From the NCBI GenBank assembly GCA_030019255.1, contig JASEFK010000006.1:88464-152463 (forward strand): a stretch of 64,000 nucleotides of DNA, read 5' to 3'. Shown here one piece after another: positions 8,135-16,858 of this stretch; position 1 is the stretch's first letter; every line of letters begins with the position of its first letter. The stretch is from Actinomycetota bacterium (lineage in GTDB: Bacteria; Actinomycetota; Geothermincolia; Geothermincolales; RBG-13-55-18). A program made the position numbers and the translations under genes. Under the pieces are notes generated by a model, which was not told where the DNA came from, searched no databases, and worked only from the letters and a program-made list of their open reading frames with translations.

Positions 8135-9733
8135 ATGCCCAAGACCTTCTGGGACCACCTGCCGCCGAGGCAGTACTTGGCGGCACAGGAGCAGCACCTG
8201 GTCCGTTTCATCCGCGAACTCGTCTATCCCACGAGCCCCTACTACCGGGAGCTTTTCGATTACAACCGTATTAAACCTCAGGTCATTCGGACCCTGAGGG
8301 ACCTGTCCTGCATCCCCTTCACCACCAAGGCGGACATCGCCCCCCTCCCCGACGACCCGGAAATTCCCTTCAACCTCGTGCTCAGGCCGGACCGGGAGAG
8401 AATAAGCTCCCGCGTTGCCGTTCGCTGGCGGCATCGCATGCTCAGGCTGACCCACGGAAAGGGGGGCTACGCGAAGCTCATGCATCACGAGTTCTCCCCC
8501 GTGCATTACCACTTCACCATCGGGCGCACGGCCCTTCCCACCCCCATCCTCTACACGCCCTACGACCTGCAAAGGCTGCGGGAAGCCGGCAGGCGCATCT
8601 TCGAGTTGGCCGGGCTGGACCGGAGGGACATGGTCATCAACGCCTTCCCCTTCGCGCCCCACCTGGCCTTCTGGATGACCTACTTCGCCGTCGAGGCGAT
8701 GGGCATGCCCGCCCTGCACACGGGCGGAGGCCGCATACTGGGCACGGAGCGCATCCTGGATGCCCTGGAACGGCTGCGGGGTACGGTACTCACCGCCACC
8801 CCCAGCTACGCTTATCATTTGCTGCGCCTGGCGGCGCGGGAGGGACGCGATCTCTCAAACCTGCACACCATCATCCTGGGAGGGGACGGTCTTCCGCACG
8901 GGCTCAAGGACAAGATGCTCGAGCTGCTGGCGAAGGTGGGCTCGGAAAGACCGGCCGTCATCTCCACCTACGGGTTCACGGAAGGACGCGTGGCCTGGAG
9001 CGAGTGCCGCGCCTCGGCCCTCTCCCGCGAGGAAAGCTCGGGATACCACCTCTTCCCGGACATGGAGTACCTGGAGATCGTGGACCCGGAAACCGGCTCC
9101 CGCGTGGAGGACGGCCGGGACGGGGAGATCGTTTACACCTGCATCGACTGGCGGGGGAGCGTTCTCCTGCGTTTCCGCACCGGCGACCTGGTCAAGGGAG
9201 GGATTGTCCATGAGCCCTGCCCCTACTGCGGGCGTTCCCTCCCCAGGCTGGGAATGGAAATAAGCCGCACCTCGGAGTACAAGGAGTTCGAACTCACCAA
9301 GCTCAAGGGAACCCTGGTGGACCTCAACGCCTTCTACCCCCTGCTCTCTGGGCATAAGGACGTCCTCGAATGGCAGCTGGAGATCCGCAAGCACAACGAC
9401 GACCCCTATGACCTGGACGAACTGCACCTGCATATCGCCCCCGCGGAAGGGATTTCCAGAAAGTACCTGGAAAGGGAGCTTTACGAACTCCTGCAGAAGG
9501 AGGTGGAGATCGCCCCAACCCGGATCGTCTTCCACAGCCTTCCCCGCCTCCTGCAGAGGCTGGGCCTGGAGACCAAGGGGCGCGAGAAGCGCTTCCTGGA
9601 CATGAGACCGGGTGCCCAGGGATTCCGGAGAACGGCGGAACGGGAACCCGGCGAAAGCGAGGAAAGCGGAGGGCTGCAGGTGCCCCTGGACCTGGAAGAG
9701 GACGCGGAAGGAACAAGCGACTCCGAAGGATAA
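8135..9733 (+). CDS. Phenylacetate-CoA ligase (PaaK)-like adenylate-forming enzyme
   Basis: 532 residues, start ATG 8135 behind GGAGGAAGAGGG. The N-terminus YPTSPYYRELF and IPFTTKADI is typical of PaaK-like ANL enzymes. VLTATPSYAYHLLRLA and TYGFTEGRVAW correspond to the acyl-adenylate motif region, RFRTGDLVKGGI to the GD hinge motif, and CPYCGRSLPRLG to the conserved Cys pair near the C-terminal lid. The segment TLVDLNAFYPLLSG resembles the PaaK C-terminal domain. The family activates aryl or other carboxylates to CoA thioesters using ATP. The acidic tail of ~40 residues is unusual. Neighbours (glycerol kinase downstream) do not point to a substrate. Confidence 0.82.
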   Translation: MPKTFWDHLPPRQYLAAQEQHLVRFIRELVYPTSPYYRELFDYNRIKPQVIRTLRDLSCIPFTTKADIAPLPDDPEIPFNLVLRPDRERISSRVAVRWRHRMLRLTHGKGGYAKLMHHEFSPVHYHFTIGRTALPTPILYTPYDLQRLREAGRRIFELAGLDRRDMVINAFPFAPHLAFWMTYFAVEAMGMPALHTGGGRILGTERILDALERLRGTVLTATPSYAYHLLRLAAREGRDLSNLHTIILGGDGLPHGLKDKMLELLAKVGSERPAVISTYGFTEGRVAWSECRASALSREESSGYHLFPDMEYLEIVDPETGSRVEDGRDGEIVYTCIDWRGSVLLRFRTGDLVKGGIVHEPCPYCGRSLPRLGMEISRTSEYKEFELTKLKGTLVDLNAFYPLLSGHKDVLEWQLEIRKHNDDPYDLDELHLHIAPAEGISRKYLERELYELLQKEVEIAPTRIVFHSLPRLLQRLGLETKGREKRFLDMRPGAQGFRRTAEREPGESEESGGLQVPLDLEEDAEGTSDSEG

Positions 9734-9962
9734 TCGCACCGGTCGGGGCAACCGCGGGTTTAACGGCCGGTGCCATGATTGAAGGAGATGAGCTTACCCT
9801 CCGGAAGGAAAGGGCTAATCGATTATGGCATCCTCACAGGTGGCCAAAACAAGTTATGATATCCTCGGTCGTCCCGCACTCCATACAGCTACATCTTCTT
9901 TTTTCCTGAGCCGAGGGAACAATCGTTAAGGGATATGATCGGAAGCTCGTAAGGAGGTCGGC

Positions 9963-11459
9963 ATGATCATCCTGGCCATCGACCAGGGAACTACGGGAAC
10001 CAAGTGCATCTGCTTCGACCGGAGCCAGAGGATAGTGTCCGGCCATTCCCAGGAATTCCCACAATACTATCCCCGCCCGGGGTGGGTGGAGCACGACGCC
10101 GAGGAAATATGGGAATGCACCCTGGACACGGCCCGACGCGCACTAGAAAAGGCCGGAATCTCCCCCCGCGAGGTGGCCGCGGTAGGCATCACCAACCAGA
10201 GGGAGACCACGGTCATCTGGGACCGGGAGAGCGGTAAGCCGGTCCGCCGGGCCATCGTCTGGCAGTGCCGCCGCAGCGCCGACATCTGCGCACGTTGCCG
10301 GGAACGGGGCCTGGAGGACGAGGTACGCCGCCGGACGGGACTGGTGCTCGACCCCTACTTCTCGGGAACCAAGCTCACCTGGGTCATGGAGAATGAGCCG
10401 GAGGTCGTGAAGCGGGCCCAGGCGGGCGAGCTGTGTTTCGGCACCGTGGACTCCTGGCTCCTCTACCGTCTTACCGGGGGTCGCGTACACGCCACCGACG
10501 TCTCCAACGCGAGCCGTACCCTGCTCTTCAACCTTCACGACCTGTCCTGGGACGAGGAGCTGGCGCGCATCTTCGAGGTGCCCATGTCCATGCTCCCCGA
10601 GGTCAGGGACTCGAGCGGCGTGTTCGGGGAGACCGACCCCTCCTCCTTCCTGGGGATAAGCGCCCCGGTGGCGGGAATAGCCGGGGACCAGCAGGCAGCC
10701 CTCTTCGGCCAGGCCTGCTTCCATCCCGGGATGAGCAAGAACACCTATGGGACGGGCAGCTTCGTGCTCATGAACACCGGCGATCGGCCCACCCTCTCCT
10801 CCCGCGGACTCCTCACCACCGTGGCCTGGAGCATCGGCGGCAAGACCACCTACGCGTTGGAAGGCTCCATATTCATCACCGGCGCGGCGGTGAACTGGCT
10901 CCGCGACGGACTGGGAATCATATCCGAGGTCTCAGAGATCGAAGGGCTGGCCTCCCAGGTGGAGGACGCCGGCGGGGTCTACTTCGTCCCCGCCTTCGTG
11001 GGGCTGGGCGCTCCCTACTGGAACCCGCGCGCCCGAGCCCTGCTCATCGGCATGACCCGCGGCACCACGCGGGCTCACGTGGCCCGGGCGGCGATAGAGT
11101 CCATGGCCCTTCAAACCTGCGACGTGGTGGAGGCCATGGTGGAGGAGACGGGTATCCCCCTTAAGGAGCTTCGCGTGGACGGCGGGGCCAGCGTCATGGA
11201 CATGCTCCTCCAGTACCAGGCCGACCTCCTGGGCGTGCCCGTCCGCCGTCCCGTGATCCCGGAGACCACCTCCCTGGGAGCAGCCCTCCTCGCCGGCCTG
11301 GCCACCGGCGTATGGAAGGACCTGGAAGAAATAGAGGAAAGGTGGGAGGTGGACCGCGAAGCCGCTCCCGACCCCGCGGCGGAGGAGCGGGCGCGGAAGA
11401 TGCGCCGGTACTGGAGGCGGGCCGTGGAGCGCAGCCTGGACTGGGTGCTCGAGGAATGA
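9963..11459 (+). CDS. glpK: Glycerol kinase
   Basis: 498 residues, full FGGY-family length. DQGTTGTKC (residues 7-15) is the ATP phosphate loop, and GITNQRETTVIWDRESG and IVWQCRRS are GlpK-specific. GDQQAALFGQ and NTYGTGSF form the second FGGY signature region, and DGGASVMDMLLQYQADLLG binds adenosine. The enzyme phosphorylates glycerol to glycerol-3-phosphate in the cytosol. Start ATG 9963 follows GTAAGGAGGTCGGC. No glycerol facilitator or glpD lies next to it; the nearest related genes are an esterase downstream, which could release glycerol from esters (inference), and the GlcD-like oxidases ~33 kb away. Confidence 0.95.
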   Translation: MIILAIDQGTTGTKCICFDRSQRIVSGHSQEFPQYYPRPGWVEHDAEEIWECTLDTARRALEKAGISPREVAAVGITNQRETTVIWDRESGKPVRRAIVWQCRRSADICARCRERGLEDEVRRRTGLVLDPYFSGTKLTWVMENEPEVVKRAQAGELCFGTVDSWLLYRLTGGRVHATDVSNASRTLLFNLHDLSWDEELARIFEVPMSMLPEVRDSSGVFGETDPSSFLGISAPVAGIAGDQQAALFGQACFHPGMSKNTYGTGSFVLMNTGDRPTLSSRGLLTTVAWSIGGKTTYALEGSIFITGAAVNWLRDGLGIISEVSEIEGLASQVEDAGGVYFVPAFVGLGAPYWNPRARALLIGMTRGTTRAHVARAAIESMALQTCDVVEAMVEETGIPLKELRVDGGASVMDMLLQYQADLLGVPVRRPVIPETTSLGAALLAGLATGVWKDLEEIEERWEVDREAAPDPAAEERARKMRRYWRRAVERSLDWVLEE

Positions 11460-11790
11460 GCCAAGGCCACCGCCCGCGAGGCCCCGGGCATGGGCCACGG
11501 GAACAGACCGGTTGAAGGAAGACGGCCCCGACCGGCTCGCGGCTCACGGGGTACTCGGCCAGGAGAAAGGAAGATGCTGTATCGTCTCAGTAGGCGCTTT
11601 CCGGGTTGAAAAAGGCAGAGAGACCACCCTATGATCCCGGCTGAACAGAATGGTCGATTCCGACGCACTAGGCGCGAAACTTGTATTAATACCTGGTTGG
11701 TACGGGTTAATGGTGGTTGGCGTCACGGGAAAATACTCGGTTCGTGCAGGTTAACGAAGGTTGACATCACGAGAAACGGGAGGTGGAAAA
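11460..11790. other. Intergenic region with imperfect direct repeats
   Basis: No gene seen. Two 30-base segments at 11704-11733 and 11749-11778 agree at 22 of 30 positions (core GGTTRRCRTCACGRGAAA) and lie immediately upstream of the esterase ribosome binding site, a position fit for a regulator. Confidence 0.45.
11704..11778. repeat. Imperfect 30-bp direct repeat upstream of esterase
   Basis: Segments 11704-11733 and 11749-11778 share GGTTAA, GGTTG and TCACG in the same spacing. The second copy ends at the ribosome binding site of the gene at 11791. They may be tandem operator half-sites, or a short duplication. Confidence 0.45.
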
Positions 11791-12543
11791 ATGGCTGAGG
11801 AAGTCTGGCCGGACGCGCAACCTTTCCGCTTCGAGGGCGGAAAGACGGGGGTGCTGGTGGTGCACGGCTTCACGGGATGCACCCAGAGCATGCGTCCCCT
11901 GGGAGAGGGGCTGGCGGAAGCCGGTTTCACGGTCATCGGTCCCCGGCTGCCCGGGCACGGGACCAGCGTGGAGGACCTGGCCGGGCGTACCTGGGAGGAA
12001 TGGACCGGGGAAGCTGAAAAGGGCCTGCGGGAACTCCTGGACCGCTGCGACAAGGTCTTTATCACCGGGCTCTCCATGGGGGGAACCATCACCTGCTACC
12101 TGGGCGAGAGATATGCCGACCGGGTGGCCGGCCTCCTGCCCATCAACGCCGCGGTGGCTAAACTCAGCCCCCTCATGCCCTTGACCCCGGTATTCAAGTA
12201 CCTGCTGAAGACCATTCCCGGGGTGGGGAGCGACATCAAGGATCCCGAATCCAAGGAATTGTGCTACGACAAGGTACCGGTGCGCGCCGCCGCGGAGCTC
12301 TACGAGCTGATGAAGATAACCCGTCGCGACCTGCCCAGGATAACCGCCCCCATCCTGGTGTTCACCTCCCGGGAGGACCACGTGGTCCCGCCCCCCAACG
12401 GCCCTTATATCCTGGACCACGTGAGCTCGTCGGACAAGGAGCTGGTGTGGCTGGAGAACTCCTACCACGTGGCCACCCTGGATTACGACAAGGATCTCAT
12501 CGTCAAGCGCTGCGTGGAGTTCATCCACCGGCTGGGCGGATAA
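11791..12543 (+). CDS. Alpha/beta-hydrolase, Est30-like carboxylesterase/lipase
   Basis: 250 residues from ATG 11791, which has GGGAGGTGG just upstream (an upstream in-frame start at 11761 is rejected for lack of a site). VLVVHGFTG (21-29) supplies the oxyanion hole, GLSMGG (93-98) carries nucleophile Ser95, SREDHVV places Asp196, and NSYHVATLDYD places His226. LPGHGTS and the helical cap region 125-180 match the Est30/monoglyceride-lipase type of thermophilic carboxylesterases that cut short- to medium-chain esters. No signal peptide, so cytosolic. It follows glycerol kinase in the same orientation after ~330 bases, suggesting but not proving a joint role in glyceride use. Confidence 0.88.
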   Translation: MAEEVWPDAQPFRFEGGKTGVLVVHGFTGCTQSMRPLGEGLAEAGFTVIGPRLPGHGTSVEDLAGRTWEEWTGEAEKGLRELLDRCDKVFITGLSMGGTITCYLGERYADRVAGLLPINAAVAKLSPLMPLTPVFKYLLKTIPGVGSDIKDPESKELCYDKVPVRAAAELYELMKITRRDLPRITAPILVFTSREDHVVPPPNGPYILDHVSSSDKELVWLENSYHVATLDYDKDLIVKRCVEFIHRLGG

Positions 12544-12821
12544 CGCCGAAGGTCTCTCGCCCCGGATAGCTACGGCTGCGACATTCGCTGGGCGGCAGGG
12601 CAGGCCCTTCGGTAGGGCGGTGCACAAATACGAGGCGAGCCCGGGAGGGGTCTCGAGAATGCGCTGTCCCTTCCGCATACCTGCCGCGTCTCCGGAGATA
12701 TTCAAGAGGGCCCTGCGCAAGCAATGCCGCATAGAGATGTCCCGGTTGCCCGATTTTCTCCCGGGCCTCTACGCGGTGAGTGTTTCTTCGCCGCGTGAAA
12801 ACGGCGGGGGCTTCTATCCCC

Positions 12822-13610
12822 TCATCCGCCGCGCAGGGTGCCGCCGAAGACCTGCCAGGCCAGGGCGGACTTGGCCAGAAGGCTCAGGAGGATATACACC
12901 TTCTCCCCGAAGAGGTAGTCCCGCCACTTCCCCACCTTCCGGTACTGCAGGACCATGTTCAGGGCGAAGATGTTGAAGAAGACGAAGAGGATGGGGAGGA
13001 TGAAGTAGACGAAGGTGGGCACGTCGGCCTCCGGGTTGGCGACGGCGGAAAAGAAGTACAGGGCGATGACCACCCAGGGGATGATCCCCGCCAGGCAGCC
13101 GAACCAGAAGGCGGTCCACCTCGTCTTCTCCCTGCCCTGGTTGTCCAGCTCCATCATCCACCCGAAGAGGATCATCATGGCGTTGAGGAAGAAGAGCAGG
13201 AGGAGGGTGCTCAGGTCGTAGACCCCGGAGAGCATGGCGATGACCACGATCATCAGGGAGGCGCTGAAGGAATATTCTATCCAGCGGGCGTGGTTGATGC
13301 CCTTCCTCAGGTTCCCCGCGTACCACTCGTATATCCCGGGAAGGGTGAGGAGGAAGTGGGCCAGGGCGCTCATGAAGAGGAAGGCGGCCACCATGGGCCC
13401 GATCCTCAGGTGGCCCACCACCTCGGGCATGCTGGGCTGGGCGAACTGCGTCGGGTCCGCCTTCAGGTAGTTGGTGGTTACGGGAAGGGAGAAGTCGTTG
13501 CTCAGGGCCACCATGAGCAGGCCCTGCAGGAAATGGAGGGCAGCCATCACCCCATTGTACAGCCGCAAGCGGCGATAGACCTTTTCCCCATCCCTCGACG
13601 CCTCTTCCAT
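12822..13610 (-). CDS. Heliorhodopsin
   Basis: 262 residues with seven predicted membrane helices and the diagnostic heliorhodopsin motifs. RWIEYSFSASLM in helix 3 carries the counterion glutamate (E112 here), and LLAKSALAWQVFGGTL in helix 7 carries the retinal-binding lysine (K247). The RKVGKWRDYLFGEKVY loop before helix 7 is also family-typical. Heliorhodopsins bind retinal, show a long photocycle, do not act as ordinary proton pumps and insert with the N-terminus inside; their signalling partner is unresolved. ATG 13610 is preferred over GTG 13613 because TAGGAGGA lies upstream at good spacing. No retinal-synthesis gene (carotenoid oxygenase, crtY) lies in the window. It is convergent with the esterase and downstream of an XRE-cupin regulator on the same strand. 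Confidence 0.93.
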   Translation of the reverse strand: MEEASRDGEKVYRRLRLYNGVMAALHFLQGLLMVALSNDFSLPVTTNYLKADPTQFAQPSMPEVVGHLRIGPMVAAFLFMSALAHFLLTLPGIYEWYAGNLRKGINHARWIEYSFSASLMIVVIAMLSGVYDLSTLLLLFFLNAMMILFGWMMELDNQGREKTRWTAFWFGCLAGIIPWVVIALYFFSAVANPEADVPTFVYFILPILFVFFNIFALNMVLQYRKVGKWRDYLFGEKVYILLSLLAKSALAWQVFGGTLRGG

Positions 13611-13834
13611 CACGAAGTCCTCCTATCCCATTCCGGGAACGCCGCCTTTGGCGAAAGCCCCGGTCTTGGGGCGTGTCCCTGCGGCTTACCGTCACCTTGA
13701 ATATTTTTCCCTGGAGCTTCGGGGTTTAAGCAAGGATCGGGATCTTCTTCGGGCTCGATCGGAGGCTCCGGTCCAAGAAGACAGGCCACGTCCGGCATCT
13801 CCTTGCGTACCCCGAAATTCGATCAGGACCGCTC

Positions 13835-14371
13835 TCACACGCTGGGTGGGGTGATGACCATGAGGAGAACGCCCTCTTCGTCGGAGAGGTTTTCCCAGGC
13901 GTGAGGCTCCTCTCCTCGGAAGTAAACGCAGTCCCCTTCCCTTAAGTGGTGGGCCTCCCTGCCCAGCTCGAAACGGAATTCGCCCTTCAGGGCCATGGCG
14001 AACTCCTCCCCACCATGCTTGATGGGATCGCGGTACCTGGCATGGGGTTGAAAGGTGCCCAGGAGTGTTTCCATCTGGGCCTCGGGGTCGTCAACCAGGA
14101 GTTCCAGGCTCACGTCCTCCGGACTGTCTATCTTGCGCCGGTCCTCACGCCGGTAGGTTATCTTGCGAACCGCCTGGCCAGAAAAAAGTTCCGCGAGGGT
14201 CACACCGTAAGAATTCAGAAGCTTGATGAGGTTCTTGATGGTGATGCTCGTCTTTCCGGTCTCCAGCTTACTCAGGAAGGATACCGAGAATCCCGTTAAC
14301 TCCGCGACCTGGCGTATGGAGAGTTTTCTGCTCCTCCTGAGGTCCCGCAGCTTGCCACCTATATCATCCAC
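13835..14371 (-). CDS. XRE-family HTH regulator with C-terminal cupin domain
   Basis: 178 residues. The N-terminal HTH_3 domain (residues ~5-60: LRDLRRSRKLSIRQVAELTG, SVSFLSKLETGKT) is followed by a cupin_2 domain (~100-178: RDPIKHGGEEFAMALKGEF, GDCVYFRGEEPHAW). This MerR-like pairing of DNA-binding and small-molecule cupin domains is common in regulators of amino-acid, polyamine or redox genes. The ligand is unknown. The region upstream of it is markedly AT-rich. It is transcribed toward the heliorhodopsin gene 220 bases downstream, which makes it a candidate regulator of that gene (inference from position only). Confidence 0.88.
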   Translation of the reverse strand: MDDIGGKLRDLRRSRKLSIRQVAELTGFSVSFLSKLETGKTSITIKNLIKLLNSYGVTLAELFSGQAVRKITYRREDRRKIDSPEDVSLELLVDDPEAQMETLLGTFQPHARYRDPIKHGGEEFAMALKGEFRFELGREAHHLREGDCVYFRGEEPHAWENLSDEEGVLLMVITPPSV

Positions 14372-14669
14372 GGCCTCCCTCCCGCCGTCTCCGTCATCCG
14401 CCGTATCCTGATAAATAATTATTATGCACGATGGATTAATCCTCCATTTACGATATGTTATCGAAAATCGATAAGTATTAAATAATAGGATAAATTTTCC
14501 GGTAATAGATTATTAAATATATATATAATATTACATAAGGTTCACAGGGGATTTTTCTGCGGTAACCTCGCTCCGTTGACCACTGCGGAGCGAAAACAGC
14601 TCCCTTTCCACGCCAATGATGAGAGGAAAGGGAAGGGCACGCGCCACAAAGATGTGATATCCCGCTTTT

Positions 14670-14819
14670 TCAGGCCGCCGCGAGGGGAAGGCCCAAAAAA
14701 ATGCGCTCCACCTCCTCATCATTAAGATAGGGAAACTCGATGGTGGTCGCTTCCCGGCGTTCCTCCTCGAAAGGAAGGCCAAGATACCAGCATTCGATTT
14801 CGTGCTCCGTGTACATCAT
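14670..14819 (-). CDS. Orphan small acidic protein (49 aa) with its own promoter
   Basis: ATG 14819 (ATGATG) to TGA 14672-14670 gives a 49-residue protein with coherent composition: EIECWYLGLPFEEERREATT followed by a stretch ending DEEVERIFLGLPLAAA. It contains a repeated LGLP element. A near-consensus promoter lies 37 bases upstream on the same strand (14856-14884). Ribosome binding is weak (CGGTGGTG). I do not recognise a family; antitoxin-like or regulatory small proteins are possible. Confidence rests on the promoter plus protein-like sequence. Confidence 0.5.
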   Translation of the reverse strand: MMYTEHEIECWYLGLPFEEERREATTIEFPYLNDEEVERIFLGLPLAAA

Positions 14820-14855
14820 CACCACCGTTTCTCTATAGAGTAACATTACAAATTT

Positions 14856-14884
14856 AATATATTACTATCATGGTTTTTTGTCAA
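14856..14884 (-). promoter_or_regulatory. Sigma70-type promoter upstream of 49-aa gene
   Basis: On the minus strand: TTGACA (14884-14879), a 17-base spacer, TATATT (14861-14856). The expected transcript starts about 30 bases before ATG 14819. Confidence 0.65.
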
Positions 14885-15263
14885 TATTGAGAAACAATCG
14901 ATTCGGGGCCATAATTCCATTTCAGAAACCTTTTCTCGGGCCACCTGCATTCCGGTCATCAGGCAATGGTGTTGCTCTTGTCGAACGACTATAATACAGT
15001 TATATTATTTGAAATAAATTAATCATACTTGAGTATACATATCTAAATATTATATTACTATATTAGAAAACAGGTTATATTATTATTAAACATAGTTGGC
15101 GATAAATTGATAAGGGACTTGGAAAATGACCCGGGAAGCACAAATGCCGGCATAGGATTGACTTCCGCCCTGGAAACGGCGCTCCACCAAAAGGACGGAC
15201 CCTTCTACCTGAAGCCCGAGATCTCGACTTGCAGTTGACGACCACGCGGGAAGGCTGAACGAG

Positions 15264-15479
15264 ATGCGAGGGAATATCATAGACCTGGAGGAAAGGGAGC
15301 TGCGGGCAGCGGCCTTGCGGCGTTACCCTTACCTTTCTGAATACTGTCGCGGTAAGCCCATGCATATGGCCTGCTGCCTGTGCTATCCCCGGACGGTCAG
15401 CCGGCCGCTGGAAAAAGGCACCTCCTACGACACTCCCCTCAAGTTCGTATGTTCAAAGGCAAGGCGTAAAGACGTATAG
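15264..15479 (+). CDS. Possible small Cys-rich protein (71 aa)
   Basis: ATG 15264 behind GGAAGG. The sequence starts MRGNIIDLEERELRAAALRR and contains ACCLCYPR and a later FVCSKARRK. Codon choice is compatible with coding and the N-terminal helix is plausible, but there is no recognisable family and the gene lies in a decayed accessory region next to insertion sequences. Confidence 0.35.
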   Translation: MRGNIIDLEERELRAAALRRYPYLSEYCRGKPMHMACCLCYPRTVSRPLEKGTSYDTPLKFVCSKARRKDV

Positions 15480-15591
15480 GCAACAGCCGCAATCTACCTT
15501 TCCCCAGCCACGCCGGCCGGAAGGGAGCGGGGCGGTCCCTGCACTACCTTCCCAATCTTGAAACATCCTTTCAAGCCCCTATCCTGTTCCA

Positions 15592-16548
15592 CTACATGGT
15601 GAACACACCATCCCTATCCTTGCACTCCTCCATCCACTGGCTAAGGAACTCCATGGGGGTGAGATAGCTCAGGCTCTGGTGGGGCCTCACGTAATTGTAG
15701 ACGTAGTTCCATTCCTCCAGGATCTCGTTCAACTCCTCCACCGTATATCCCTCACGGAAGGCCCACAGCTCGTACTTGGTGGTCTGGATCTTTCTCTCCA
15801 CGAAGGCATTGTCCTTGGGGCAGTAGGGGTGGGAGAAGTAGTGGGTGATGAGCCCCTCCTCCGTGGCGCGGTCGAAGTGGCGGAGGAACTCCGATCCGCC
15901 TTCCGTCTTGAGGGCGAGGACGGAAAACGGCATACAAGCCTTCACCTCCTCTAAGAAGGCCCGGGCGCAGGCGGAGCTTGCGGAGGAGTACACCCGGCTG
16001 AAGGCCACCCGGGAGAAGCAGTCTATGGCTGTGAACGGGTAGAACTTCTTGCCCAAGAAGCGCAGGTTCCTGGGCTCTATCTGGATGAGTCACCCTGGGA
16101 AGGCCCTCTTCATCCAGCGCTCCGCCAGCAGGCCCCTTTTCCTCCTTTCTCCCGCCCGGCTCTTCCTTCTTTGCACCCTCCGGTCATAGAGTCCCTTTCT
16201 TCTCATGATCCTTCCCACGCTGGAGGAGGAGATCTCTATGCCGTGGTCCCTTTTTAGGATGACGGCGATCTTATGTTTCGACCAGGCCGGATGCTCCCTC
16301 CTTAAGTCGCAGATGAGCTCCACCGTCTGCCAGGGTATCCTGGATACCCTCCTCCTTTTGGGGGTGCGGGGGAGGTCCTCCAGGCCCCGGGGGCCCTTCT
16401 TGAGGTACCTCTTCACCCACTTATACAGGGTGCTTCTGGATATCCCGAACCTGCGGCAGGTGACGGAGGCGTTCTTGTGCTTCTTGTAATGTCCCACCCA
16501 GTAAAGCCTCACCTTGGCCTCCCTGGATAGATCCGCCACCTTGGCCAT
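15592..16548 (-). pseudogene. IS481-like (DDE integrase-core) transposase, degenerate
   Basis: Reading from ATG 16548, the N-terminal helix-turn-helix (RRFGISRSTLYKWVKRY) and HTH/linker (SVGRIMRRKGLYDRR) lead to AFPG, then an in-frame TGA at 16092-16090. The same frame continues as LIQIEPRNLRFLGKKFYPFT and the rve integrase core to TAG 15592. Besides the stop, two of the three catalytic positions look altered. The usual QIDT reads QIEP and the usual TDNGSEF reads TEGGSEF, while the final glutamate region (NAFVERKIQTT) remains. The element is therefore almost certainly inactive. A short copy of its 3' end recurs at 40115-40180. Confidence 0.85.
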
Positions 16549-16858
16549 CCTGAGTATTTTCCCCTGGTGCGGGAGCCTCGTATGATAGATAATGGTACTG
16601 GTTCCTACTGAACCTTTCCTGGACACCTTGTATAGAAAAAGTCGCCCCTTGCGGGCGGCTTTCCCGTTTAGAATGACAATCAAAGTGTCGGGGGAGGCCT
16701 CGGAGGTTCCTTGGGGCGAAGGCCCTTGGAAGGAGACTGGTCCTCCGGACCCCGTGACCGATTCCTGATAGACTTCCTGGGGCTTTAGACCTCTGATCAT
16801 TGCGCAAGGCTGGAGTCGCGGGCTCCCGGAGGCCTCCCGACAGAGGAAAGGAGGCGAT
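16549..16858. other. Spacer between two decayed insertion sequences
   Basis: About 310 bases. A hairpin with flanking A/T runs (16636-16663; GTCGCCCC with GGGCGGC, then TTT on one strand and CTTTTT on the other) looks like a bidirectional terminator. No gene recognised. The open frame on the minus strand that runs through here into the IS481-like gene does not look like protein. Confidence 0.45.
16636..16663 (-). terminator. Possible terminator hairpin upstream of IS481-like gene
   Basis: On the minus strand GCCGCCC pairs with GGGCGAC (one mismatch) and is followed by CTTTTT. It may shield the transposase from outside transcription. Confidence 0.4.

Larger units (their letters stand above)
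14372..15591. other. AT-rich accessory region
   Basis: About 1.2 kb, with 14410-14540 and 14830-15110 strikingly AT-rich compared with the rest of the window. It carries a promoter plus 49-codon gene on the minus strand and a possible 71-codon gene on the plus strand, and it ends at a decayed insertion sequence. The composition suggests acquired DNA or a regulatory/silenced zone. Confidence 0.5.

Noticed and set aside
12822-13610. Calling the seven-helix protein a light-driven proton pump
   Set aside because: It has heliorhodopsin-specific motifs with Glu rather than the Asp-based pump triad, so pump function is not supported.
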